From the NCBI GenBank assembly GCA_027625915.1, contig JANTQA010000032.1, positions 15,950,001 through 16,014,000 on the forward strand: DNA of 64,000 bases. The letters run 5' to 3'. The position numbers and the translations under genes were made by a program. This document shows positions 54,205 through 64,000 of the stretch, one piece after another. The notes beneath the pieces were generated by a model. That model was not told where the DNA came from. It made no database searches and saw only the letters and a program-made list of their open reading frames with translations. The DNA comes from Anaeramoeba flamelloides (lineage: Eukaryota; Metamonada; Anaeramoebidae). Position 1 is the first letter of the stretch; each line of letters begins with the position of its first letter.

Positions 54205-55236
54205 ATTGAAAATTAATTAATTTCTTTACCATTATTATATGATCAGATAAAAACACATTTTATGAAATTATCGAAAATTAGAATTAAATATTTCTTGTAT
54301 AATCATCTTTTTATGAATATGAGTGTTATTATTTTTTTTTTTTTATGTGAAAATTCAATACTTAGAGTTAACATCAAATTGTTTAAATTATTGATAATTG
54401 ATGTATTTGATCTAATAGATCATGAATTGTTTTTGTGTTTTTTTGGATTAGATTAGATTAGATTAGATTAAATTAGGAAAATATGTTGTTGTAGATTTGG
54501 ATCTGTTGTTTTTGTGCGTGATGTTGTTGTTGATAGGTCGTGTTGTTGTTGTTGCTTGATTGTGGATTTGTTGTTGTTGTTGTATGCGTGAATATGTTAC
54601 TTGGCTTGCTAATGTTGCTAATCATTCACTGTTGATGAAAGACCCTTCATTTCCTTGCTGTTCAAGAAACTACCATGTGGCACAGAAGTGACAACACTGG
54701 CACAGAAGTGGTTAGTTTCGGTAAATTAATAGATTTTTCAAGAGGAACATATATTGATGTGTATATATAGATTACTTAATGAAATTATATAGATCTTGAA
54801 TGATCAATGATCAATGATTAATGGTTAATGATTAATGTTAATGTTAATTGTTAATTTTAATGTTAATGTTAATGTTAATGATAGATCTTGAAGGTTAGGT
54901 TAGTATTTAAGTAATTCTGGATTTAATTTCTCTGTTTTTAAATATCAATATTTTTTTATTATTAAGATTTATTTCAGATTAAATAATTCCAATCCTTAGA
55001 TTTGATTTTGGTTATTTTTTTTTTTAATTTTATAAAGAAGAAAAAAACTCTTCAAATCGAAAGGTATTCCCTTATTAGAAATAAGGACTTGTCGAGTAGG
55101 TACGTGGAATAAGTTCCGATTCGAACTCTTCTAAATCTGAATTTTTACATTCAATCATTCCATTTTTTTAATTTTTTTTTCTTTCTCAATATCCAAATGA
55201 ATTGACATCCTTTGATACTCTATATTTGACTTGTTA
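54205..55236. other. No gene seen; pentamer and hexamer microsatellites
   Basis: 54444-54474 is a GATTA array (TTAGATTAGATTAGATTAGA). 54785-54885 is a mixed ATCAATG/TTAATG array. 54530-54600 is rich in TTG triplets. TGGCACAGAAGTG is repeated at about 54676 and 54698. No coding sequence was recognised. Confidence 0.6.
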
Positions 55237-55643
55237 TAACAGTTGTGGAAAAAAAGTGAAACTGGAAAAAAAGTGAAACACGGTTTTTAATTGGGAACAT
55301 TACTGAAAATTCAAAGTAAGATCAATGAAAAAAAGAATAAATAAATAAATAAAGAGAAAATGAAGTATTCGCCACAATAACAGTTTTTTTAATACTATTA
55401 TTAGGTATGGGTTTTTTTTGATTGATCAATTATTAAAATTTGTTCAAAAATTGACTATTTTGAGATAACAACAAAATTTCTATGTGTTTATAGTATTTGT
55501 TGGGTTGTTGAATTTATACTGTTATTATTTGAAGTTAATTGGTTTCTTCTTTTTATTGATTTTACTTTTCATTTTCAGTAATGTTCCCAATTAAAAACCG
55601 TGTTTCACTTTTTTTCCAGTTTCACTTTTTTTCCACAACAGTA
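55237..55643. mobile_element. TIR element (GGGAACATTACTGAAAAT family), short form
   Basis: About 405 bp. Each arm has two tandem copies of TGGAAAAAAAGTGAAAC near the tip, then CGGTTTTTAATTGGGAACAT. Doubled subterminal motifs of this kind are typical of transposase binding sites in Tc1-type elements. TA borders are likely. No transposase inside. Confidence 0.82.
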
Positions 55644-55724
55644 AATAATTTTTTGAATTAATATTTTTATATAAGACAATTTTGAACTATTTTGAAAGTC
55701 ATTATGATAATGATAAATTGAGAA

Positions 55725-55925
55725 TACAGTCAGTTCCACTTTTAAGGTACAAACTTTCAACGAAATTTAAGACGCAAAAAAATCTCAAATTAAGGCACAA
55801 AATTTGTAATTTTTTTTCTTTTACAATTTATTTTACTAGAATCTGAATTTTATACCTTAATTTGAGATTTTTTTGGGCCTTAAATGTCGTTGAAAGTTTG
55901 TACCTTAAAAGTGGAACTGACTGTA
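55725..55925. mobile_element. CAGTC palindromic MITE, copy 19
   Basis: Complete, TA at both ends, TTCCAC/GTGGAAC in both arms, reversed centre. Confidence 0.92.
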
Positions 55926-56297
55926 TGTAAAACAAGAAATATATTTTATAAAATCTATCATTTGAGTTTTTTGATGATAGTATTATTTTCAAATTTTTGA
56001 ATTTTTAAAAAAATTTGAAAACATGTTTTGTCCATATATATAAAAACACTTTTTGAATTTTGAAATTTTTGAAATTATTGTAATTTCATTTTTTTATGAT
56101 TTGAAATAAAAATATAATATTAATGTCTTGGCTATTTGAAATAAACAATATTTTATAATATAGTATTTGAATAGGTATTATTTAAATATTTTTTTTTTAT
56201 TAAAATTTTGAAAAATTTACCTTACAATAATTTTTTCAGATAAATATGATTATTCTACTTTTAATTATTAAAATAATTTAATTAAATTTCTATGTTA
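55926..56297. other. No gene seen
   Basis: AT-rich spacer. Confidence 0.5.
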
Positions 56298-56469
56298 TAT
56301 TCAGTTCCACTTTTAATACACTTACTTTCAACATATTTTTAAGGTAAAATAAAAATATAAATTTTATATACACTAAATTCAAAAACTAATAAAATAATTT
56401 GGGTTTAAAAAATTTCCAGTAAAATGTAATAAATTTGATGATTTTATTGTCATTTAAATTCCTTTGAAA

Positions 56470-56503
<34 letters not shown>

Positions 56504-56525
56504 TATAAATTGAACTGGCAGTAGT
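56298..56525. mobile_element. Degenerate CAGTC palindromic MITE
   Basis: TTCAGTTCCACTTTTAATAC on the left and a heavily changed right arm interrupted by an AT microsatellite (56470-56502). Probably the oldest copy in the window. Confidence 0.6.
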
Positions 56526-56589
56526 ATAATAATATAATTCATCAAACAGAGGATTTTTTAACTAATTTATTCAACCAATGATTACATAA

Positions 56590-56757
56590 AGGTTAGGAAA
56601 GAAAGCCCCCTTCAGGGGGTTTGGGGGTGTAGGTAATATAGCACATATTATGTTAGGTGTGTAAATATATATTCTGCTTTTTTTTTAAAGAAAAGAAAAG
56701 AAAGTTTTGAGTTGGGTACGTAGGAGAATTCTGACATCATTCCTTAACAAGATTAAT
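56590..56757 (+). repeat. G-run foldback element, single right arm
   Basis: AAGCCCCCTTCAGGGGGTTT, GGGGGTGTAGGTAATA, GAGTTGGGTACGTAGGAG and CATTCCTTAACAAG as in 23944-24133. It lies directly before an S1-type element, as in the other copies. Confidence 0.78.
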
Positions 56758-56764
56758 ATAAACT

Positions 56765-57317
56765 CTATTCCATAAATTTTCTATCACTTTTTTTAAAAAA
56801 TTTCAAAAAATAATTCTTAAAAAGTCGAAGAAACCTTTTAACTTCTTAATTAAATTTTTATCAGTGGTTAGTTCTAAATTCTATTTGATTCATGTTCAAA
56901 AAATAACATAAAAATAAAACACCATATGAAATAAAAATAAAGTGATAGAAAATTTTTGGAATTACCAGAACAAAAAAATGTATTGATAAATTGGTTGAAA
57001 TTTCACTATTAAATATTGATCGATCAAAGGATTAGATACCCTAAACTAATAATATCCGGATCTTCTATTTCAAAGAATCACAGAAACTTAATTGTAACCT
57101 AATACCATTTACTATTAAAAATTTTTGATCTAATGTAAAATTAAAAAGTAATTGGATAAAAACAAAGAAAAGAAAAGGTAAAAAAAAACAAAACAAAATA
57201 CAAAAAACTGAGAAAATGATTTGTAAAAATCAAAATGATTTCGAAATAGAATGAAAATAACAAATTGTTATTCTTACAACTGTTTTATGGGTGATAGAAA
57301 ATTTATGGAATTTAGTT

Positions 57318-57318
<1 letters not shown>
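56765..57318 (-). mobile_element. S1-type TIR element with different terminal repeat
   Basis: Inverted S1-like interior (GATCGATC near 57019) bounded by TIRs: left ATAAACTCTATTCCATAAAT then TTTCTATCAC, right the complement of ATAAACTAAATTCCATAAAT then TTTCTATCAC. The first 12 bases agree with the S1 element at 12272 but the next 15 do not, so it is a separate subfamily. About 555 bp, no coding capacity. Confidence 0.78.
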
Positions 57319-57387
<69 letters not shown>

Positions 57388-57392
57388 TGTGT
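57319..57392 (+). repeat. TA/GT microsatellite
   Basis: A short TA run followed by about 27 GT units, interrupted once near the end. Confidence 0.95.
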
Positions 57393-58000
57393 TAACAAAA
57401 TATAAACAATTTGGATACAATTTAACATAGTTGAAAGAATAGCAATACTAGATTTTAAATTTCAATTTTGGAATCATTTCGATTTTACAAAAATATGAAA
57501 TTCATTTTTAGTATTTATTGTTTTTTTGTTTTCATTTTCTAATTTACACTCAAGTAGTCTTTTACATTTAGATCTAGGAAATTTTTTTTTTAATCCAGAT
57601 ATAGTTTATTGTAGATTAATGTAGCGTTTGTTGAATAGAAAAAATTAAATATTATGAGTTGATGGTATCCACACATTTGATCGATCAACAATAAATGGTG
57701 AGGAATTTCAACAAATTAACCTAACACAATTTATTTTCCTAACTCGTTCATTTTGGATCTTTTTTGGATTGGAAAAACTCAGATTTTTATTTTTTTCAAA
57801 ATTTATAGTTTTTACAGAGTTATATTTCTTCTTCTGAATTATCAACTCTAATCATGAAGTTTATTTTTTGAGATCATTCTAAAAATTATTACTAGTTGGT
57901 AGGTTAATTTTAAATAAAAAATTTTTAAGATCTTTTAACATCTGAGAGAGAATGGAACTTTTTACGATTTGATTTTGATTGTAAGTATCTAATTTAATCT
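57393..58000 (+). repeat. S1 block, composite copy g
   Basis: S1 from AACAAAATATAAACAATTTG, GATCGATCAACAATAAATGG near 57679, to a degenerate twin hairpin. Near-identical to 52791-53400 over long stretches. Confidence 0.82.
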
Positions 58001-58044
58001 CATTTCTACTTTAGTAGAAAAGAAAAACTATCTTTAGATGGAGT
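58001..58044 (+). other. Twin-hairpin module, copy 10 (degenerate)
   Basis: First stem intact except the last pair (GTAGAAAAG); second stem eroded to AAACTATC...GATGGAGT. Confidence 0.75.
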
Positions 58045-58440
58045 TTAAAACAAATCAAAACAAATAACAAAAAAAATGTATACATATTGTAGCAAATACT
58101 AAATAATTATAGCAACACTATCTTCAACAAACATACAAAAATAATCAACATTAAATTAAAAAAAACAATTAATAAACAAAACTCAAACACTAAACAAACA
58201 AATAAAAAAACCAAAATAAAATCAAAACAAACCCAATCAAAATTCACAATGACATACAATACACTAAAAAAGAACTATCAAAAAAACACAGAAAAGAAAA
58301 ACACAGGCAACTTATTCACCCAAACAATAATTAACAGCTAACTGATTAAAAACAATTTATAACCGAACAGTAAAAACAGAACTATCACCAAAACAAAAAC
58401 ACATAAAATAATGCAAATTAAAATAAATAATTCAACTGTT
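58045..58440 (+). repeat. G-depleted tract after twin hairpin 10
   Basis: A/C-rich and G-poor; somewhat more G in 58260-58380 than in the others. Confidence 0.8.
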
Positions 58441-60182
58441 TTATTTTAAGGAATAATTTGGCAATTCACAAAATTGTCTAAAAGGATTTTAACTCAATCT
58501 ATTAAAATTTTGAAGGGAAGTTAATGTAGATAATCTAAAATTTAGATCAAAATTTCATTCTTTGTTCATTTTTTTTAATAAGGAAAATGAACAAAAAAAT
58601 TTGAGATAGGTAAACTCGAGAACAAACTGATGAAGAAACGAAAAAATGAAATTGAAAAATACTCACATTTTCTGAAAGCTCAAAAAATGAAGATCTTTTC
58701 AAACATTCTTGATAAATAACTCTAAATTTTGAAGATCTTGTGTGTATGAGTTTTGATCATTGAGTTACTTTAATTTTCAAAATGTAAACCACACAAATCA
58801 GAACAATTACTCCAAAGAAATTCTGACTTTCTCTTTGTTTTTTTAGTTTTGGTTCCTTTGATTCCTTTGGTCCCATGGTTACTTTGTTTCCTTTGGTTCC
58901 TTTGTTTCCTTTGGTTCCTTTGGTTCTTTTTGTTTTTTCTGTAATTTCTAGAACTGAAGTTTTCATTAGGATCTTTGGTGTCTATTATCTACTCTGTTTT
59001 ATCTTTTAAAAAAAATCTACCATGACAAAAACACTTGTCATTTTTTTTTTTGCTTTTTGAGATAATATTTCCTTTCCTTTGTTCTGTTTTTTTTTCTCTT
59101 GTTTTGTTTCTCTTAAAATACTGAATTGTTAGTTTCAAAACAAAAAGGTTGGAGTATCCATGATAAAGGTTTTTTGGAATTTTACATTCATTGGATTCAG
59201 TATAAAAAAAATTTTTGCAAAAAATTAGTCAGTTTTTTTCTTCTATCTTAACAAATTAAAATTTAATTCTCAAATCAGAGTTGATTGAGAAAAAATGATC
59301 TTTTAGTTTTTGAGGAATTAGAATTATGTTGGATTCAATACAATCACAAAAACTTTACCTTGTCTCTTTATTCAATTTTGAATTTGTTTGTAAATAACAC
59401 TGAACCTGTAAACAATAATGTCAAAATTTTGCCAATTGTTGAGATTTTTGACCCTTATGAGGAAAATTGAAAACCATTTTCATCATTACTTACACAAATT
59501 AAAAATAAACAGTAGGTAATTTCCCAACAAGGTCAAATGCTTTTCAATTTTCACTTGAATCGTAAATTTTACTCAAAAAATCCATTTTTAAATATCCTTC
59601 CTTTTACATTTTGCGTTTCGAGGAGAAATTATCGAAACCACAGAAATCATAAGAAATAAAAAGAAACCACAGACCTTACAAAAACCATAGAAAATCACAG
59701 AAATCACAGAAACCAGGAGAGATCAATTCTGACATTTTCTACAAAAAAAAAGTCATTCTTTCCTACTTAGATCTCATGAATAAATATTTATTAAATTTAC
59801 CAACAACTAAATCCTCTTTTAAACACACCAAAAATCAAATTTTGACTTTGCCAACCTAGTCGTTAACTATTCTAATTTTTTTTTTAATTTAATAAAACTG
59901 CCTTAAACTTTCAAAATTTTGATTTTCATGAGATCTTTAAATATAACATTGATCTTATAAGCTTTTATAAAACACCTCAACCCAACTTATCTTATAACAC
60001 CAAACTAAATTTTTTTTTTAGTTGAGAATAATTATACAAACACCTTTAAAAATTTTATCAAAAAAAAACATTAACAGAAACATTTGGTTTAGGTTAATGT
60101 TTGGTAATGAAGATTAGATTCTCTTCAAAATCCAAAAAAAGAAATAAAATATTAACCTAAATAGAGATCTTGAGAACTTCAA

Positions 60183-60218
<36 letters not shown>

Positions 60219-60690
60219 ACCAAAGGAACAAAAACAAAATTAAAATGCTTCTCCAAGAACCATTATGATTGATATGAGACAATTGAACAATGAATATAAC
60301 CGAAGGAACTCAATGTTCAAAATCCATATACAAGTGATCTTTGAAAGTTAGAGTTGTTTATTGTAGAATGTATGAAAATGATCATCATTTTTTTTTATAG
60401 GCAACAAAATCTTTGATTATTTTACTTTTTAAATTTTTTAAAAACAAGTTTTCAGGGTTTAGATAGTTATCTCAAAATTTCTTTTTCTTTTGATTATCAT
60501 TATAAAAAGAAAAAACAAACTACTAAAAATTTCTTGATACCAAATTGGAAACCATTCGCTATTTAATCTGACTTTAAAATTTAAATTTGATTGGAGATAA
60601 AAATATGGAGACGGTTAGGAAAATATCAAACATTGAACTTCAAGATTTCTCTTTTTTTTTTTTTAATTATATTTAATTTAGGAAGAAAAT
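58441..60690. repeat. S2, long-inverted-arm element, copy g
   Basis: Left arm about 58450-59200, with the GGTTCC array at 58850-58935; centre with the AAATCACAG array at 59635-59715; right arm about 59900-60640. The order matches 18961-21230. The minus-strand Lys-Thr/Gly frame at 58757-58966 comes from the minisatellite. Confidence 0.78.
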
Positions 60691-61024
60691 TTATAATTAT
60701 TAAAGTATATATATTTGAAATAAAATCCTCTCTTTTAATAATAAAACATTTGAGTTGGATTAGAACTTTGGAAATTGTTTTTGAGAATTTTTAAGACTCT
60801 ATTAAATAAAAAAAAGTTGTTATATCTATAATTTTAGGAAATATTTTCTAATTTGATATCTTGGTCCGAATTATGTAGTTGATTGATTTGATCTTAAAAA
60901 TATTCTGATGTTTTGATATCTTTGATTTTTGTATAATATATTTTAATAATTGTTTTGGAAAGATTGTTTTTTAATTATATTTTATTTTTTTCCCACAATT
61001 TAAATTAAAAAAATAAACAAAATT
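60691..61024 (+). repeat. S3 block leading into twin hairpin 11
   Basis: TTTGAAATAAAATCCTCTCT...TGAGTTGGATTAGAACTTTG as in 12827 and 21231. Confidence 0.8.
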
Positions 61025-61068
61025 CATATCTACAAAAGTAGAAATGATACACCATCTTTAGATTTCCT
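61025..61068 (+). other. Twin-hairpin module, copy 11 (degenerate)
   Basis: First stem CATATCTAC, loop AAAA, GTAGAAATG, with one mismatch; second stem eroded. Follows S3. Confidence 0.72.
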
Positions 61069-61175
61069 ACAGAAATTTTCAACAAAACATTACAAATACA
61101 CACATATATACTCTACAAAATCAATCTCATCATAAAATACAATTCTCCATAAGACACAAATATAAAATACATAAC
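61069..61175 (+). repeat. G-depleted tract after twin hairpin 11, first part
   Basis: A/C-rich and G-poor, interrupted by a TIR element at 61176; the tract continues at 61883-62180 with the same bias. Confidence 0.75.
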
Positions 61176-61882
61176 TAAACTCTGTTTCAGTCAAAGTGGC
61201 CCAACGTTTTTTTCAAATATCAATTATTTTATATAATTGACCTTTGAAGAACAAATAAGAAATAAACAGAATAATACACCTCAAAGAAATGTTGATACAT
61301 GTCTGAAAGAATATTAATAAATCAATAGCTTTTCTTAAAAATTGAAAAACTCAAATTCTTAGGGCCTTATTGAGAAAAACAACGATGTTTGTTTTGAACT
61401 TCTACTGGTATTTGAATAATAAATATCAAACATTTTTCACTTCGTTTTCCATACTTTTCTTTTAGAAATTAAGCCCTCAAACAAAGTTTGTTGGTAAATG
61501 TGGTCTCTATTTGAAAAAGGAAATGAAAATGAAGTGAAAATTTTTCACATTTATTAAACAAATATCAAGATCAAAGATCAAATTGAATTCCAATAGAAAT
61601 CAATATGATTTCTCAACAATCTTTACATGGTTTCAATGACATTAGAATAACAAGTTTTACCAAGTGACTATTGATCTTGCAATAAAAAATTTTTTGCAAA
61701 TGAATGACGTTTTTAAAAAAAAAATCGAAATTAAAAAAAACAAAAATGATTAGAAATGTGAAAAAATGATTTCAATTTTAAAAATTTCCAAAATAAAATT
61801 TTTCTTCTAATATCTATGCAAACCCTTTAAACACATGTATTATACCATTACAACTGGGTCCCTTTGACTGAAAAATAGTTTA
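61176..61882. mobile_element. TIR element with TAAACT...CAGTCAAAG ends
   Basis: Left end TAAACTCTGTTTCAGTCAAA, right end the complement of TAAACTATTTTTCAGTCAAA, each followed by G-GG-CCCA. TA at both borders, 707 bp. The interior holds a ~175-bp palindrome (61392-61566) related to 48619-48779. It splits a G-poor tract. It shares TAAACT with the S1 and Tc1-like termini. Confidence 0.78.
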
Positions 61883-62180
61883 CAATAAAATAAACACAAT
61901 ATAACAAAAACATAATCTATCAAATCTCAAAAAACAACATTACACACTCAAAAAATATTAAACAAAAATGAAAACCAAACAATTCAAATAGCATAACTTT
62001 CATATCAAAAATATCAACACAACCAATATTCAAAAACAATATTCAACATATTTCCATCAAAAATTATCAATACAATAAAAAACAAAAAAAAATCACAATA
62101 ACTAAAAATCAATATAAACTTATAAAAACATATAACTTCAAAAAAGGAAATGAAAACAAAACAAAAAAGACAAAAAATTA
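61883..62180 (+). repeat. G-depleted tract, second part
   Basis: Very few G between 61890 and 62150; the hydrophobic minus-strand frame 62014-62211 is compositional. Confidence 0.8.
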
Positions 62181-62480
62181 AATAGTTTGTAAAATCAATT
62201 TTTATTTCCAATTTGAATTTAAAGTATGGTAATGATGTTCTTTCAACTGTTTAAACTGTGCCCAAATTTTTGGAATCTAGTTTAGTAGTATAAGTCTATA
62301 ATTTTTAAGAAACTCAACAATAAACTTAACCATCTAAAAAAATTCAGATCTAACTCAACAGATTAACTCACCTGGAAAAATAGAAAGGAAAAAAGTAAAC
62401 AATACCAAAACTCCAATAAACGAAACAGATTATAAATAAATATTATTTTCAAATACAATACAAGTTTAGTATCAGAATTT
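62181..62480 (-). repeat. S1 fragments in inverted orientation
   Basis: 62181-62284 is the S1 left end reversed: its complement reads TAAACTAGATTCCAAAAATT then TGGGCACAG and AAACAGTTGAAAGAAC, close to 12272. 62300-62480 resembles the inverted remnant at 13745-13880 (AACTCAACAGATTA; GGAAAGG). Confidence 0.65.
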
Positions 62481-62870
62481 ATATTTTCAAAAGTTAAAAA
62501 TGTGTCTAAATTGAAGGAATTTCGTCTAGATTATCATACAAATACACTCAAATTGTATTAAGTATATAAAAAAATAATAAATTGATTACAATTTGTTATC
62601 TAAAAATATAATCAATTTAATTTAACAATATTTTGATAACCATACACCTAATATTTAATTATCTTATAACCCATTGCAATTTTAAAAGAACAAAATCTCT
62701 ATTGAATTCAAATCACAAAAATATTTTTAATATTAAGGAAAAAAATTCATTATACTAATTAAATTCATGAAAAAAAAAAAATACTAAAAGATCTACTCTA
62801 ATTTGAGATTACTCCTTTTTAAGAAATTACGATGAAAATTTGAGTCAATAAAGTGGAACTGAATAAATTT
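62481..62870. other. No gene; degenerate MITE-like end before the hairpin
   Basis: Ends AAAGTGGAACTGAATAAATT before the twin hairpin, like the sequence at 16240-16264, so these two hairpins share the third type of upstream context. Confidence 0.5.
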
Positions 62871-62914
62871 CATTTCCACTTTAGTAGAAATGATAGGCCA
62901 TCTATAGATGGCAT
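62871..62914 (+). other. Twin-hairpin module, copy 12
   Basis: CATTTCCAC, loop TTTA, GTAGAAATG (one mismatch), then AGGCCATC, loop TATA, GATGGCAT (one mismatch). Confidence 0.85.
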
Positions 62915-63140
62915 GATACAAATTTCAACACAATTATACGAACACAAAACAAATAACTATAAAACACAACATTATTTTGAAATATTAACAACATACAAAA
63001 CATAATACAACATCAAAACAACAATTCATAATAACAAAATAACAAATATTAATAATCAATAAAAATAAAACCTTATTAAAACATTAACTATAATCATTAA
63101 AAATCGTAACTCAAGAAAACAACATTAACTAATAAACATA
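62915..63140 (+). repeat. G-depleted tract after twin hairpin 12, first part
   Basis: A/C-rich with very few G; split by a CAGTC MITE and resuming at about 63368. Confidence 0.85.
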
Positions 63141-63341
63141 TACAGTCAGTTCCACTTTTAAGGCACAGACGATCAACGAAAAGTAAGGTACAATAAAAAA
63201 TCTCAAATTAAAGCACAAAATTCGGAATTTTAATTTTTATAATTTATTTTTACTAGAATCTGAATTTTATGCCTTGATTAGAGATTTTTTTTGTACCTTA
63301 CTTTTCGTTGATCGTCTGTGCCTTAAAAGTGGAACTGACTG

Positions 63342-63343
<2 letters not shown>
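63141..63343. mobile_element. CAGTC palindromic MITE, copy 20
   Basis: Complete, TA at both ends. Both arms carry matching changes (AGACGATCAACGAAAAGTAAGG and its complement), so the palindrome is kept although the sequence differs from other copies. An AT microsatellite follows (63342-63367). Confidence 0.92.
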
Positions 63344-63367
<24 letters not shown>

Positions 63368-63375
<8 letters not shown>

Positions 63376-63690
63376 TCATAACACAACAATTAACAAAATA
63401 CTAAAACACAAACACATACTAATCATAAATACACTTAACAAATAATTCTAAAACAATTACAAACAACTTTAACTTCAATATCAAAATAATACAAAATTTA
63501 ATTCATTCAATAATAAATTTAATCATCAATAACATCCTATATAAGAAGACCAAAATTAAAAATTAACACTTATACATCATACAGCAAATACCACCAAAAA
63601 AATACATATTTAGAATCAATTACGATAAATTTATTATAACTCAAATCCAAATACAATTATTCAATTAAAAACTCTAAAAACTTTTTTTTC
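63368..63690 (+). repeat. G-depleted tract, second part
   Basis: Continues the A/C-rich, G-poor composition up to a T run at about 63680. Confidence 0.8.
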
Positions 63691-64000
63691 CATTAAAGAG
63701 TGGGTACTAAAAGTCCACCTGTTTGCCCGAATCCCTAATTTTAATTAGAGATATTGTTGAACCAAGTGAGAACTGGTCATTTCTCCCAAAAATCGGATCC
63801 GCTCCATAAATTGAGAGGGATTTTGTTCCAATTCCGTTCAGTTTTATATTGGTCAAAAAGATTCAATTCGGTCAAACGATTTCCTCAAAGAATTAGTGGT
63901 TCTAAGAAGCATAAGCCCGATTTTTAATTAAAATTACACCGTGGTGGCTATTTGAGAAAATGGTAAACAATAAGAAATAATGGTTAAGAGAATAGAACCC
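63691..64000. other. Less AT-rich unidentified sequence at the window edge
   Basis: Composition changes sharply at about 63695 (GAGTGGGTACTAAAAGTCC and onward). No long open frame and no RNA gene were recognised. It probably belongs to something continuing past the window. Confidence 0.4.

Noticed and set aside
54444-54885. GATTA and TTAATG arrays as telomere repeats
   Set aside because: Too short, internal and impure; no chromosome-end context.

Overview
This window is eukaryotic: very AT-rich (about four fifths A+T by eye), gene-poor, and built mostly from transposons and interspersed repeats. The one clear host-type locus (5693-10254, minus strand) encodes long asparagine runs, Lys/Glu low-complexity, a Crinkler-type P-loop NTPase and a C-terminal BTB-like segment. 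A repeat-rich free-living amoeboid or flagellate protist fits; an Anaeramoeba-like metamonad is my best guess, with low confidence. Nothing bacterial, no CRISPR array, no rRNA and no convincing tRNA was seen.

Layout. 1-2697 is a broken APE-type LINE (LINE-A) on the plus strand. 2698-5243 holds repeats. 5244-10500 holds the coiled-coil and NTPase-BTB reading frames, which probably form one spliced gene. 10862-16264 has MITEs and a transposase remnant. 16265-30175 and 36700-63690 are dominated by a large composite repeat. 30176-36700 is a transposon island with a piggyBac relic, a truncated DDE transposase and palindromic MITEs. 47724-52790 has a self-nested Tc1-type MITE and two LINE pieces. 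The last 300 bases (63691-64000) are a different, less AT-rich sequence that I cannot name.

The composite repeat is built from recurring blocks: S1 (about 560 bp, Tc1-type termini), a 44-nt twin-hairpin module, a tract almost devoid of G on the plus strand, S2 (about 2.2 kb with long inverted arms carrying two minisatellites), S3 (about 310 bp), then a second twin hairpin and a second G-poor tract. The twin hairpin is present 12 times, always in plus orientation, after three unrelated upstream sequences, and the DNA after it is nearly always G-depleted (for example 1 G against 61 C in 26581-26820). The flanking blocks align between copies but the G-poor tracts do not. This is the most unusual signal in the window and the best candidate for an undescribed system; its function is unknown.

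At least four groups of terminal-inverted-repeat elements with apparent TA target sites are present. The commonest is a palindromic element of about 200 bp with CAGTCAGTT ends (about 20 clear copies). A Tc1-like DD34E transposon (24226-25977) shares its TAAACT terminal signature with S1 and other MITEs, so related transposases may have moved them all. A LINE insertion at 41311-42206 looks like a template-switch chimera, with a target-site duplication and a second poly(A)-tailed sequence fused upstream of the LINE 3' end.
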